A stretch of 64,000 nt of DNA from Arcicella rigui (GTDB lineage: Bacteria; Bacteroidota; Bacteroidia; Cytophagales; Spirosomataceae), in contig NZ_JAYFUM010000012.1 of NCBI RefSeq assembly GCF_034929435.1, positions 1-64,000 on the forward strand, in the 5' to 3' direction. The notes under the pieces were generated by a model, which worked only from the letters and a program-made list of their open reading frames with translations, had not been told where the DNA came from and made no database searches. Every line of letters starts with the position of its first letter. Positions within the stretch are counted from its first letter, which is position 1. Below, piece after piece: positions 17,440 through 26,748 of this stretch. Made by a program: the position numbers and the translations under genes.

Positions 17440-17471
17440 CAAACTAATTTCATGTATAATAGCCTTACAAC
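17440..17471 (-). promoter_or_regulatory. Candidate groS promoter
   Basis: On the minus strand, GGTTG (about 17468-17472) is followed after 20 nt by TTAGTTTG (17440-17447), a near match to TAnnTTTG, about 63 bp before the groS start. The rest of the divergent gap up to 17708 holds only AT-rich sequence with no further feature that I can support. Confidence 0.35.
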
Positions 17472-17708
17472 CTCCTTTTAGTCATATTTTGTGCCAGTGT
17501 CTAAAAAACGGAAAAATTGTCAGGTTTTAAGGATTATTTTAAAATAAATAAGCTGTTGTATTTACTTTTTGACAGCCTCTAATTTTTTTTCAAGAAAACT
17601 TGGCATTTTCAGCGAAATCATTAATTTTAAAGTAGAAAAAGAGGATTCTTTACTCCTCGCATTATTTTTTGATTTTTCCCAATAATCCTTCACTAAAAAA
17701 AATCGCCT

Positions 17709-18422
17709 ATGAAAAGCTTAGAGAAAGATTGGTTAACGTCGGGACTCATTGATTTTGAGTACAAGAAATATGTTTTATTAGCATATTTACAACACGTCAA
17801 AAGTAATTTTAAAAGTCAGAAGCTATATCCTGACTTACGAGATTTGCAGTATCACTATGATTACTCCATGTACTTCAAAGATGGAATTCAACAGCTTAGT
17901 GTACAATTTCCCAAAAGAATTAAAGGAGTAAATCCAGAAAACTTAAATCTGGAATACGAGGCAAGTCCACAGCCTGAAAACAATTACCTTTCCGAAATTG
18001 AATCCATTATGGATTATGCTTTGCCAAGATTTAAAAGGGCAATCAATGAAGGAGAGGAAATTGTGGCTGAAGTACAAAAGAATTTGCAAGTCGTTCCTGT
18101 CGGAATTTTGCCTTTGTACAAAAATGATGGTTATTTACTTTTACACGAACCCATGATTAACGAAACAAGAGTGTATCAGTATAATCTTACCATTTTTGAA
18201 AACAAAAACGAACGCTTGCGTGGGCTGAAAACTTTCTATGTAGAAACTATCAAGAAAAGTATGATGAATACTTTTGAAAATATAAAGTTGGATTTGGTAA
18301 AACGGTATAAGCACTTGCCAAATCCTGCTACTTACTTGGTAGAGTCGAAGTATGTGTTGCCTTTAGAAGAAACACTTCTACCAATTGCCAAAAAGAAAGT
18401 AGTAGAAGTAATGCTTGGATAA
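17709..18422 (+). CDS. Conserved hypothetical protein of Bacteroidota
   Basis: The 237-residue soluble protein has no signal peptide or membrane segment and no catalytic motif that I recognise. It begins 'MKSLEKDWLTSGLIDFEYKKYVLLAYLQHVKSNF', a pattern I associate with a conserved but uncharacterised cytoplasmic family of this phylum. It lies between groS and secG, pointing away from groS and converging on secG, and ends at a strong terminator at 18425. The charged helical composition suggests a role in binding rather than catalysis, which is inference only. Confidence 0.7.
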   Translation: MKSLEKDWLTSGLIDFEYKKYVLLAYLQHVKSNFKSQKLYPDLRDLQYHYDYSMYFKDGIQQLSVQFPKRIKGVNPENLNLEYEASPQPENNYLSEIESIMDYALPRFKRAINEGEEIVAEVQKNLQVVPVGILPLYKNDGYLLLHEPMINETRVYQYNLTIFENKNERLRGLKTFYVETIKKSMMNTFENIKLDLVKRYKHLPNPATYLVESKYVLPLEETLLPIAKKKVVEVMLG

Positions 18423-18424
18423 TA

Positions 18425-18463
18425 AAAAACGGCTTGAATTACTGAAATTCAAGCCGTTTTTAT
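18425..18463 (+). terminator. Bidirectional terminator
   Basis: AAAACGGCTTGAATT and AATTCAAGCCGTTTTT form a strong stem. It lies between two convergent genes and can end transcripts from both sides. Confidence 0.85.
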
Positions 18464-18486
18464 GAATTAGCGAATGCTAAAAAATA

Positions 18487-18834
18487 TTATTTCGCTGGTG
18501 CTGGAGCAGGAGTAACTGGAGCTGGGGCAGTAGCTGGTGTAGCTGGAATACCCGCTTTTTTAGAAGCAGCTTCAGTATTAACTGATTTAAAAGTTTCTCC
18601 GCTTTCAGTAGGAGTAATGAATTTTGTTGCCAAAACTAAAACGGCAATTGTAATTGCACCTCCCCAAGTAATTTGTTCTAAGAGGTCTCCAGTACGTTGT
18701 ACACCAAACATTTGGCTTGCACCTGATGTACCGAACTCTCCAGAAAGTCCACCACCTTTAGGGTTTTGAATCAATACTACTAAAACCAATAACACTGCAA
18801 TAATGCAAATAACTACGACAATTGCTCCGAACAT
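18487..18834 (-). CDS. secG: Protein-export membrane protein SecG
   Basis: SecG is the auxiliary subunit of the SecYEG translocon in the inner membrane. The 115-residue protein has two membrane segments (about residues 2-20 and 55-72) around the conserved cytoplasmic loop 'LIQNPKGGGLSGEFG...SQMFGVQRTGD'. A Pro/Ala-rich C-terminal tail is added. It is the last gene of a minus-strand block with the TPR gene, lptE and the sigma-54 activator upstream. Confidence 0.92.
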   Translation of the reverse strand: MFGAIVVVICIIAVLLVLVVLIQNPKGGGLSGEFGTSGASQMFGVQRTGDLLEQITWGGAITIAVLVLATKFITPTESGETFKSVNTEAASKKAGIPATPATAPAPVTPAPAPAK

Positions 18835-18925
18835 CTTATATGTAATTTGAAAAATTTGAAATTAACGATTCTAAAATAAATGCTTTACCCAAAAGATGAA
18901 TGATTGGTAAAAGCTAAAAATAAAC

Positions 18926-19639
18926 TCAAAAATCAGATAGCTCTTGAATTTTGGATGCAAAGTACGCCTTTTTTTCTGGGAATTTCAAAATTAATTTCTC
19001 ATAAACTCCAATAGCCTTGTCTTTTCTGCCCTGCATCGTAAGAATTTTGGCATAACTTTCCGTTACAATCCCTTTCTCTAATTTTACACTATTCAAGGAT
19101 AAATCTTCTTGTTTACCCATTGCTTCCAATTGGCTTTTGGTTGTTCTAATTAAGCCGGGGTCTTTGATTAAGAAATTATCAATAATGGTTTTCTGAATTT
19201 GTTGTTTCTGGGCAATTTCGTTGAGTAAAGCATCCTCAGCGGCAGTTGAGTAAGTGAGGAAATCTCTATCAGAAAGTAATTCCTGCTGATAAGCATAATT
19301 AGTTCGATTGTTTTCTTCTTCTTTTGCCTCAACGATGCTATCTAATTTTTGTAAATACTCCGAATCAAATTTTGTAATGGTTGTATTACTTGATTGATTG
19401 GTAAAAGTACCTCTAACTATTTTTCTGAGTGCATTTCTGCTCAAGGCAGAAGCGGCTGCTCTTCTGATTTTTTCTTGAGAAATTTCTTCTGAAGAATGTT
19501 TACTATATGCCTTTGCCAATAAAGAATGAACTAACTGGCAATAAGGATATTCGTTTGCCACTGATTCAAATTCTTCAATTTCATGGACAGTAACTTCCGT
19601 AGGATTGGCAATGAAATATGTAAATTTTTCTTTTGTCAT
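18926..19639 (-). CDS. TPR-containing conserved protein
   Basis: The 237-residue soluble protein begins with 'FANPTEVTVHEIEEFESVANEYPYCQLVHSLLAKAY'-like helices (here FIANPTE...) and ends with a TPR-type segment, 'ESYAKILTMQGRKDKAIGVYEKLILKFPEKKAYFASKIQEL'. Proteins of this layout are found between lptE and secG in other Bacteroidota. The function is uncharacterised; the TPR suggests a protein-binding role. The spacer to lptE contains low-complexity repeats (GACTTTAGGAATTTGAGA-type words at 19650-19700). Confidence 0.7.
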   Translation of the reverse strand: MTKEKFTYFIANPTEVTVHEIEEFESVANEYPYCQLVHSLLAKAYSKHSSEEISQEKIRRAAASALSRNALRKIVRGTFTNQSSNTTITKFDSEYLQKLDSIVEAKEEENNRTNYAYQQELLSDRDFLTYSTAAEDALLNEIAQKQQIQKTIIDNFLIKDPGLIRTTKSQLEAMGKQEDLSLNSVKLEKGIVTESYAKILTMQGRKDKAIGVYEKLILKFPEKKAYFASKIQELSDF

Positions 19640-19797
19640 TTTGTTTGATGACTTTAGGAATTTGAGACTTAAAGACTTTAGGATTTGGGACTTTTAGATT
19701 TCATGAAAATGTGAATCATACAGGTTACTGAATATAAGTGATTTATTGGCTCATTTATCAACACTCCAAACTCACAATTCTGCACTCACAATTCAAC

Positions 19798-20298
19798 TTA
19801 CCATTCTCCAGCCGTTTTATTGAAAATATCTAAAACGATTTGGTCAAGAATTTTAGGAATTAAAGTTCCCTGTGCTGCCGTAATCGTCTGAGTTTGCGGG
19901 AAATCTAAATAAAAAGGAAACTCTTGGTCAAAGTTTTTATTTTCATCTTTGGTATTCGTGAATTTTACTTGAACCTTAATTGTCAATCTATTCAAACCGC
20001 CTTTATCACTTGAAGTGGGTGCTTGGGCTTCAACATCAAAACCTGTAATTGCTCCTTCAAAAATTAAATCAGGATTCGTATTTGTCATTTTCAAAGAAGT
20101 ATTTCTTTGAAAATACTCTTTTAACTTTTCGTTGAAAGTAAGACTCAAATTGGCTGGGCCACCCGCAGTTTGAAGAGCAAAATTTTGAATTTGTACAGTT
20201 TTTAGAGAAGGGTCTAAACTTGCTCCTCTGAAAGTATAACAAGCACTTAGCAATGGCGTAATCAACACAAAAATCATTAAAAATGATAGTCTTCGCAT
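19798..20298 (-). CDS. lptE: LPS-assembly lipoprotein LptE
   Basis: LptE plugs the LptD barrel that inserts lipopolysaccharide into the outer membrane. The 166-residue form starting at ATG 20298 begins 'MRRLSFLMIFVLITPLLSAC', a lipoprotein signal with lipidated Cys, and continues 'YTFRGASLDPSLKTVQIQNF', the usual LptE opening in this phylum. A longer form from 20325 would overlap the upstream regulator gene, so I prefer 20298, 7 bp after that gene's stop. It is translationally close to the sigma-54 activator, a conserved pairing in Bacteroidota. Confidence 0.85.
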   Translation of the reverse strand: MRRLSFLMIFVLITPLLSACYTFRGASLDPSLKTVQIQNFALQTAGGPANLSLTFNEKLKEYFQRNTSLKMTNTNPDLIFEGAITGFDVEAQAPTSSDKGGLNRLTIKVQVKFTNTKDENKNFDQEFPFYLDFPQTQTITAAQGTLIPKILDQIVLDIFNKTAGEW

Positions 20299-20305
20299 AG
20301 CTATT

Positions 20306-21646
20306 TTATTCTTCTTCAATGTCATATTGTTTAATTTTTCGATACAAGGTTCTTTCAGAAATGCCTAAGTCTTTTGCAGCGTACTTCCTCTTGTTTTTGT
20401 TTTTTTGTAAAGCCCTGATAATCATGTCTTTTTCTTGCTTTTCTAAAGAAAGAGAAACTTCTTCTGCCTCGTGAGTAACGTCGATAAAAGCATTTTTATT
20501 CTCAGGAGTGGCATTTCCTAAGTTAATAATTGTTAATTCGTTATCAGTACTTTTCGGAGCAAAATTACTGGCATTAGGCAAAGTCCTTGCAGGAGTAAAT
20601 TCTGGCTGAAATGTTGGCGTAAATGGATAATTTCTTTCGGCTTCGATATTTTTGAAAAGCCCTTCGTTTTGTTTTAAAATTTCGGGGTTAATTTCTCCAT
20701 TTTGTAATACTTCTAAAAACATTCTTTTCAATTCCGTAACGTCTTTACGCATATCAAAAAGAATTTTATAGAGTAATTCTCGCTCGGTGAAATTATCATT
20801 TTGCTGTGCTTCAAAATCCCTTCTTACCAAGCTGTTGCCCATTAATTTGCCATTATTCATTTGCAAATAATGCGAAAGCTTTTCGGCATCTACTATTCTG
20901 TCATCTGTTTCCAGAATAGAAATTTGTTCGGCAAGATTTTTCAATTGACGAATATTGCCAGGGAAACGCTGTGTAAGCAAAATCTGTTGAGCATCAGCCG
21001 AAAGTTGAATTGGTTTTGTACGATACTTTTCGGCAAAATCAGCACTGAATTTTCTGAAAAGTAGTTCAATATCCATTCCTCTTTCACGCAATGGCGGCAC
21101 AAAAATCGGTACAGTATTCAAGCGGTAATATAAATCTTCTCTGAATTTCCCACGCTCAACGGCTGTCATCAAATTGATGTTTGTTGCAGCCACTACACGC
21201 ACATTGGTTTTTTGTACTTTAGATGAACCTACACGAATAAATTCACCATTTTCAAGTACTCTTAGCAAACGAGCTTGTGTGCCAAGTGGCATTTCTGCAA
21301 TTTCATCCAAGAAAATAGTACCGCCATCGGTTACTTCAAAATAACCTTTACGAGCGTCAATTGCACCTGTAAAAGCACCTTTTTCATGTCCGAAAAGTTC
21401 AGAATCAATCGTTCCTTCTGGAATTGCCCCACAGTTTAAGGCAATGAACTGACCGTGTTTTCGGGCAGAAAGGTTATGAATAATTTTAGAAAATGATTCT
21501 TTACCAGAGCCGCTTTCTCCTGTGATGAGTACCGTCATGTCGGTAGGGGCAACCTGCGAGGCTACCTCTATGGCATGATTTAAAGCTGGCGAATTACCGA
21601 TAATGCCAAATCGGGCTTTTATGGATTGTAGTTCGGATTGTATCAT
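20306..21646 (-). CDS. Sigma-54-dependent transcriptional activator, no receiver domain
   Basis: A 446-residue enhancer-binding protein. The AAA+ domain occupies about residues 14-240, with Walker A GESGSGKE (43-50), the sigma-54 contact loop GAFTGA (90-95), Walker B GGTIFLDEIAEM and the arginine-finger region FREDLYYRLN. The C-terminus is a Fis-type helix-turn-helix (KRKYAAKDLGISERTLYRKIKQY). There is no N-terminal sensory or receiver domain, so activity must be controlled by other means or be constitutive. It overlaps the upstream small gene by 4 bp and precedes lptE, and may regulate envelope genes. Confidence 0.92.
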   Translation of the reverse strand: MIQSELQSIKARFGIIGNSPALNHAIEVASQVAPTDMTVLITGESGSGKESFSKIIHNLSARKHGQFIALNCGAIPEGTIDSELFGHEKGAFTGAIDARKGYFEVTDGGTIFLDEIAEMPLGTQARLLRVLENGEFIRVGSSKVQKTNVRVVAATNINLMTAVERGKFREDLYYRLNTVPIFVPPLRERGMDIELLFRKFSADFAEKYRTKPIQLSADAQQILLTQRFPGNIRQLKNLAEQISILETDDRIVDAEKLSHYLQMNNGKLMGNSLVRRDFEAQQNDNFTERELLYKILFDMRKDVTELKRMFLEVLQNGEINPEILKQNEGLFKNIEAERNYPFTPTFQPEFTPARTLPNASNFAPKSTDNELTIINLGNATPENKNAFIDVTHEAEEVSLSLEKQEKDMIIRALQKNKNKRKYAAKDLGISERTLYRKIKQYDIEEE

Positions 21647-22047
21647 TTTTTAGAATTAGAAAAAATGTCTAATTCATTTAATATTTTTTTTAGAGAGTCA
21701 TTAATGGGTTTATGAACATTTGCTTCTGCCTTCACATAAAGTTTATTAATTAGATTATCTAATTCCTTAGTTGTTTGTGAATCCTTTTTTAAATCATATA
21801 GCAGAGGTAAAGTTTGTTCGATGCGTTCAATTTCATCTCCAATTTCATCAAGAATTTTAAAAGAAATTAAAGGCTTATCACGAGAAGCTGGGTAAGTATT
21901 TTTTTCGATTATAAACGCTCCGCTGTTGATTTTTAACAAAAACTGATTGTTGCGGCTTGTAGCTTCCCATTTTACTTCATTTATATCTGTCTTTGATATT
22001 AACTTTTCGATTAATTCAATGATATATTTGTCTGTTGTAGCATTCAT
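21643..22047 (-). CDS. Unknown 134-aa protein
   Basis: A small soluble protein, mostly helical in its second half ('LDEIGDEIERIEQTLPLLYDLKKDSQTTKELDN'), with no recognised domain. Its stop overlaps the start of the sigma-54 activator (4 bp) and it starts 8 bp after the frameshifted membrane gene, so the two form a short module inserted between miaB and the activator. In related genomes these two housekeeping genes are often direct neighbours, so the module looks like an insertion. Function unknown. Confidence 0.65.
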   Translation of the reverse strand: MNATTDKYIIELIEKLISKTDINEVKWEATSRNNQFLLKINSGAFIIEKNTYPASRDKPLISFKILDEIGDEIERIEQTLPLLYDLKKDSQTTKELDNLINKLYVKAEANVHKPINDSLKKILNELDIFSNSKK

Positions 22048-22055
22048 AAGCTTTA

Positions 22056-22633
22056 TTACTTTAGTTTCTCATTCTTAGTTTTTTGTTCAAATTCAATAAT
22101 CAACTCCAATAGCAATTCTATATCTTGGTTAATGGTCTGTAAATCTATTTGAGTATCAGAAGTTTTACTAATAACAACTGAAATATTATTGATATGCGTA
22201 GATAAATTTGTCAAGTTTGAATTTATTTTTTGAACAGAGATATTTTTTTTAAATCTTTCTGTTTGCTTAAAACTAATTAAATGTCTTTTCAAATCTTTCA
22301 TTCTTAAATGTGCTAATTCAAGTTTTTCCTCTCTTAAATAACCTTGAATTTCGGCAATTAAGTGAGAAACATGACTTGAATCTGACAAAAGCAACGCATA
22401 GTTTATACTTTCTTTTGTTTCTAATATCGCTTCCTTATTAGCTTCCGAAATACTTTTTATTTCCCTTACTTGGAGATAAGTGATAGCTAACCAACCAGAG
22501 AAGCGATCGTTCCAAGAATAGAAAGTTTATTGATTAAAGTTCTATCTCTTTCTTCTAAGAGATAAATTAACAGCATCGCTAATACTGAACCTGAAATACC
22601 AATTGCAATACTTACTTTATTTAATTTGCTCAT
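22056..22633 (-). pseudogene. Two-TM coiled-coil protein gene with one frameshift
   Basis: ATG at 22633 starts 'MSKLNKVSIAIGISGSVLAM', and the frame stops with TAG at 22487-22489 after 48 codons. Shifting frame there continues without a gap ('LAITYLQVREIKSISEANKE...') to 22056. The restored product is about 192 residues: two membrane segments at the N-terminus (about 8-27 and 38-56) and a cytoplasmic coiled coil ('LIAEIQGYLREEKLELAHLR'). One base appears to be missing near 22490. It is the first gene of the small unrecognised module upstream of the sigma-54 activator. Decay and an assembly error are both possible. Confidence 0.7.
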
Positions 22634-22675
22634 GGAATGTTGATTTTAGGTGTTTTCAACAAAGCTTTCAACTAA

Positions 22676-24091
22676 CTACACTACTTCTCCAAACAAAGTA
22701 GCAGACGAACATGAAGTAATCTTCACATTTACATAATCTCCTTTTTGATGATTTCCTTTTGGTAGAATTACCATTTTATTTTGGTCGTTTCTGCCTTGTA
22801 AGAAATCTTCTGAACGCTTAGAGAAACCTTCAATCAATACTTTTTGGATTGTTCCAACCGCCATTTGATTGCGTTCATGTGAGATTTGTCGCTGAAGAGC
22901 GATAATTTCTGCTAATCTTCTTTGTTTTACTTCTTCTGGAATATCGTCTTCCATTTTCTTGGCAGCTGGTGTTCCAGGTCTTTCAGAGTAAGCAAACATA
23001 TATCCGTAGTCATAACGCACATACTCTATCAACGAAAGCGTTTCTTGGTGGTCTTCTTCTGTTTCAGTACAGAAACCTGCAATCAAATCTTGAGAGATAC
23101 CACATTCTTCTCCTAAAATTTCACGAATTTTATCTACACGATTGATATACCAAGCACGGTCGTAAGTACGGTTCATCAGTTTCAAAATTCTACTGCTTCC
23201 GCTTTGTGCTGGCAAGTGAATATAATTACAAACATTCTCGTACTTTTTCATCGTGTAAAGTACTTCGTCGGTAATATCTTTCGGATGTGACGTAGAAAAA
23301 CGTACTCTTAATAAAGGGTTTATAAGGGCTACTCTTTCTAAAAGTTGTGCAAAATTTACAGTTTCAGTTCCGTCAGCCGAAGTCCATTTATACGAATCTA
23401 CGTTTTGTCCAAGTAGTGTTACTTCTTTGTAACCATTGTCTAATAAATCCTGACACTCTTTCAAGATTGAATATACATCACGTGAACGTTCACGACCACG
23501 AGTAAATGGAACAACACAGAACGAACACATATTGTCGCAGCCACGCATGATTGACACAAATGCTGTTACACCATTCGAGTTTAAGCGTACAGGCGAAATA
23601 TCTGCATAAGTTTCTTCTTTTGATAAGAAAACGTTGATGGCTCTGTTGCCTTCTTCTACTTCTTCAAAAAGCTCAGGTAAATTTCTGTAAGCGTCTGGCC
23701 CAGCTACTACGTCAACGATTTTCTCTTCTTCCAAAAATTTCGTTTTTAAGCGTTCTGCCATACAGCCCAACACGCCCACAACCACACCCGGACGCTTCTT
23801 TTTAATATGCGTAAAGTTTTTTAAGCGATTTCTTACTTTCTGCTCGGCGTTTTCACGAATGGCACAAGTGTTTACCAAAATCACATCGGCTTCTTCAAAT
23901 TTTGAAGTAGTAGCATAACCGTTTTCTTGTAAAATAGAAGTGACGATTTCGCTGTCAGAAAAATTCATTTGACAGCCGTAGCTTTCGATATACAATTTCT
24001 TTTTATTGTCTTTTCCAACTTCGTCAACTGTAGTTCTTGGTAAATCCAAGGTTTGTTTGTCTTCTTCTGTAAGTATTTCTAAGTTTCTCAT
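22676..24091 (-). CDS. miaB: tRNA-2-methylthio-N6-dimethylallyladenosine synthase
   Basis: Radical-SAM methylthiotransferase that adds a methylthio group to i6A37 of tRNAs reading UNN codons. The N-terminal domain has 'YIESYGCQMNFSDSEIV' with later cluster Cys residues ('VNTCAIRENA', 'GVLGCMAERL'). The radical-SAM site is 'IMRGCDNMCSFCVVPFTRGRERSR', and a TRAM domain lies at the C-terminus ('VLIEGFSKRSEDFLQGR'). I chose ATG at 24091 ('MRNLEILTEEDKQTL', about 471 residues); an earlier start at 24181 would add 30 residues unlike the family. Confidence 0.95.
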   Translation of the reverse strand: MRNLEILTEEDKQTLDLPRTTVDEVGKDNKKKLYIESYGCQMNFSDSEIVTSILQENGYATTSKFEEADVILVNTCAIRENAEQKVRNRLKNFTHIKKKRPGVVVGVLGCMAERLKTKFLEEEKIVDVVAGPDAYRNLPELFEEVEEGNRAINVFLSKEETYADISPVRLNSNGVTAFVSIMRGCDNMCSFCVVPFTRGRERSRDVYSILKECQDLLDNGYKEVTLLGQNVDSYKWTSADGTETVNFAQLLERVALINPLLRVRFSTSHPKDITDEVLYTMKKYENVCNYIHLPAQSGSSRILKLMNRTYDRAWYINRVDKIREILGEECGISQDLIAGFCTETEEDHQETLSLIEYVRYDYGYMFAYSERPGTPAAKKMEDDIPEEVKQRRLAEIIALQRQISHERNQMAVGTIQKVLIEGFSKRSEDFLQGRNDQNKMVILPKGNHQKGDYVNVKITSCSSATLFGEVV

Positions 24092-24233
24092 ATCTTTTGT
24101 ACACAAAATCAGTTGATTATGTTCTGTTTTCGTGAAAAAATGTTGTAATGTATAGACGAGCTTGCTCGTAACGAATGGCAAAATTACGAAGAAATATTGT
24201 TATGTCTGACAAAATGTCAGTAAATTATTGAAA

Positions 24234-26699
24234 TTAAAATGGATAGCCAATTCCAAAATTCAACACCAATGGATTTTGATAATTTGAAGGGAGTTTACTG
24301 CTGGGTTTGAACAACACCCAACGATTATTTTCAGCTAAAGAAGGGTCAATTACTTTCACTGCCCAGTCTAAACGCAAAACAAAAAATGACAAATCAACCC
24401 GTACTCCGAAGCCCGTACCCACTGCAATTTCTTTGTAAAATCTATTAAATTGAAAATCACTACCCTCAACACCTTCTGTGTTTTGCCCCTTGAAACGCCA
24501 AACGTTTCCAGCATCTACAAAAAATGCTCCGTTGATATTGTAATCTCCGTAAAACTTGAAGATTTTAAAGCGGTATTCCGCACTGGTTTCCAGTAAAATA
24601 CTGCCGGGCTGGTCGAAATTTCCTTTTGCAGAACCCGGCCCCAATGCTCTGGGTTTCCAAGCTCGCAAACTGTTCGGACCACCTACAAAAAAGTTTTTCT
24701 CGTAAGGTAAACTTTTTTCATTGCCATAAGCATAAGCCAAACCTGTATTGATTTTATAGACAAAAATTGAGTTGCCTATTGAATTCAAAGACAAGTATCG
24801 TCTGTAATCGGCATTTATTTTCAAGAATCTATAAAACTGTAAACTATCACTAAAAATACTTGAGACAAAACCAATTTTGCCATTTGGGAAAAAGTTGAGT
24901 GTCGTTCCCCCTGATTCAAGTAAGAGTCTGAGGTAATTTCCCTTCGTGATTTGTCCGTAAGGATTATCTGTATAAGTATAAGATGCACTGATACTTGATA
25001 CAAATGATTTATTGAAACTTCGGACTAAGTTGTTTCCCGTATATTTTTGAAGACTGTCCAAAAAGTTCTTGAAATCTCTCGCCTGCTGATTATTCGGATA
25101 AGTCGTTGATAATAAGTTTAAGTCAATCAATGATACTTGCCAATATTTATTAGGCGATGGTCGCCACAAGTAAGTTTGATTGATTTTAAAATTCAAACGG
25201 TTATATTCCTGACGACCGACTAATTCTACCCCAGCTCCCAAACGTGTTTGTGGTGTAAAGTCGTTAAGCTTTTGTGCGATGATATTCGGAGCTAAAATTT
25301 TGGGAATAATCAGAGAAGTATTAAAACCTAATTCCAAATTTCTACTTACAAGGTCGGGACGAATAAAGCCTGCTTGAGCTTCAAAACCAAAGCGAAAATT
25401 ACTTTCTAATGAACTCGCACTTCCTCGAAGATTTCTTAATTTAAAAGAAGTATTAAAAAATGGTCCTAAAACCAATTTGTACAAACTCCCTCCAGTTTCT
25501 GCTGTAAATTGGTATTTGTCTAATGGACGAGCATAAATGGTAGCGTCTAAAACGCCTTTGGTGGTATCGAAATTGATACGAGTAAACTGAAATTGGTCGA
25601 GTCCATACAGTTTTTTCTGAGTCGATAAAACTTTTTGCTGGCTGTAAGGCTCGTTAGGTTGAATATCAATTTTTGAATCCAATAATTTTGCCGAGAACTT
25701 TTTGTTTACCAATAAGTAGCGGATATTATGGAAATCAACAGTATCAATTTTAGGAGCAGGAATACTTGGCGAAGAGCCATCCGAAATAAAAGTAACTTTA
25801 TTAATTAAGTACGATTTATTATAGTTCGGGTTCGAGGGTAGCCTGTCGGGATGCGGCACAAAAGTAATGGCATCAATCCCTTTTGTAGTAGCAGTATCAA
25901 GGTCGTTGATTCTGATACTGATATTTTCTTTTGAAAAATGATAATAGCCGTTATTTTTTAAAATTTGTTCAATTCTATTTTTTTCTGCATTGTAGTTTTC
26001 TACTTCCAAACGCTTACCTACTTGTAAAAGACTTTCGTTTTGAGCCTTTTTCAAAATCTGATAAATTGCTTTATCTTTCACCACCAAAGAATCTGTTCGA
26101 TTGAATGGATAAAAAGTACCCTCATTTACCAAGTAAGTAACGGCGATACTTCTTTTTTTGAAAAAAAGGCTGTCCGCTTTGTAGCTAACTGAGTACTTGA
26201 AAAAACCGTGGTTTTTGAGATAAGTCTTTATTTTTTCAACATTTTTCTGAGCATCTTCGGGATAAAAATAGGAGGGAGCTTCCCCAAAAGTTCGCATTCC
26301 CCAGTTTCCTTCATTGATTTTTCGAGTAAGTTTTTGGGCTTTTTTTTCTTTCTTTTTCGATAATTCAGTATAAATCGACGAAGAATTCTCCATGCCTTTA
26401 GTAGCTTGCTCAAATTCCTCGTTTAACTTTGTTAGGTCATTTTGCCATTTTGCTTTTTGTGCAGGATAGTTCTGAGCAAAAAGCTGATGAAAATATAAAC
26501 CCAAAGTAAGGGGCGTTCTGAGGATTCTTTTGTTGGGTCTTTGAGGTAGAAGTGCTTCTAATTTTTCAGCAGAAACTACTTTATTGCCTTTGATATTCTG
26601 TGAATATAACAAAGGCTCAGAAAGCGTTCCTTTGGGAGAACAGCTTGAAAAATAGACAATTAAGAAAATAATTGATATATGAAGTACTATTTTTTTCAA
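24234..26699 (-). CDS. tamL: TamL, BamA/TamA-family outer-membrane lipoprotein
   Basis: An Omp85-family barrel protein of the translocation-and-assembly module. Starting at TTG 26699 gives 'MKKIVLHISIIFLIVYFSSC', a lipoprotein signal typical of Bacteroidota TamL; the frame extends to 26759 but would overlap the divergent gene and bury the signal. POTRA-like repeats occupy roughly residues 130-380. The C-terminal barrel carries 'FFVGGPNSLRAWKPRALGPGS', the conserved Omp85 loop-6 (RxxG/LRAW) region, and 'GTGFGVRVDLSFFVLRLDWAVKV' near the end. Length is about 821 residues. No tamB follows within the window on this strand. Confidence 0.88.
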   Translation of the reverse strand: MKKIVLHISIIFLIVYFSSCSPKGTLSEPLLYSQNIKGNKVVSAEKLEALLPQRPNKRILRTPLTLGLYFHQLFAQNYPAQKAKWQNDLTKLNEEFEQATKGMENSSSIYTELSKKKEKKAQKLTRKINEGNWGMRTFGEAPSYFYPEDAQKNVEKIKTYLKNHGFFKYSVSYKADSLFFKKRSIAVTYLVNEGTFYPFNRTDSLVVKDKAIYQILKKAQNESLLQVGKRLEVENYNAEKNRIEQILKNNGYYHFSKENISIRINDLDTATTKGIDAITFVPHPDRLPSNPNYNKSYLINKVTFISDGSSPSIPAPKIDTVDFHNIRYLLVNKKFSAKLLDSKIDIQPNEPYSQQKVLSTQKKLYGLDQFQFTRINFDTTKGVLDATIYARPLDKYQFTAETGGSLYKLVLGPFFNTSFKLRNLRGSASSLESNFRFGFEAQAGFIRPDLVSRNLELGFNTSLIIPKILAPNIIAQKLNDFTPQTRLGAGVELVGRQEYNRLNFKINQTYLWRPSPNKYWQVSLIDLNLLSTTYPNNQQARDFKNFLDSLQKYTGNNLVRSFNKSFVSSISASYTYTDNPYGQITKGNYLRLLLESGGTTLNFFPNGKIGFVSSIFSDSLQFYRFLKINADYRRYLSLNSIGNSIFVYKINTGLAYAYGNEKSLPYEKNFFVGGPNSLRAWKPRALGPGSAKGNFDQPGSILLETSAEYRFKIFKFYGDYNINGAFFVDAGNVWRFKGQNTEGVEGSDFQFNRFYKEIAVGTGFGVRVDLSFFVLRLDWAVKVIDPSLAENNRWVLFKPSSKLPSNYQNPLVLNFGIGYPF

Positions 26700-26748
26700 G
26701 GGTGATACGATGATATTATGATATGAACAAGCTATAATTTTAGAACGA

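Noticed and set aside
17378..17520. CIRCE element or sigma-54 promoter upstream of groS
   Set aside because: No TTAGCACTC-N9-GAGTGCTAA is present, and TGGCAC near 17500 (minus strand) lacks the TTGC partner at the right spacing.
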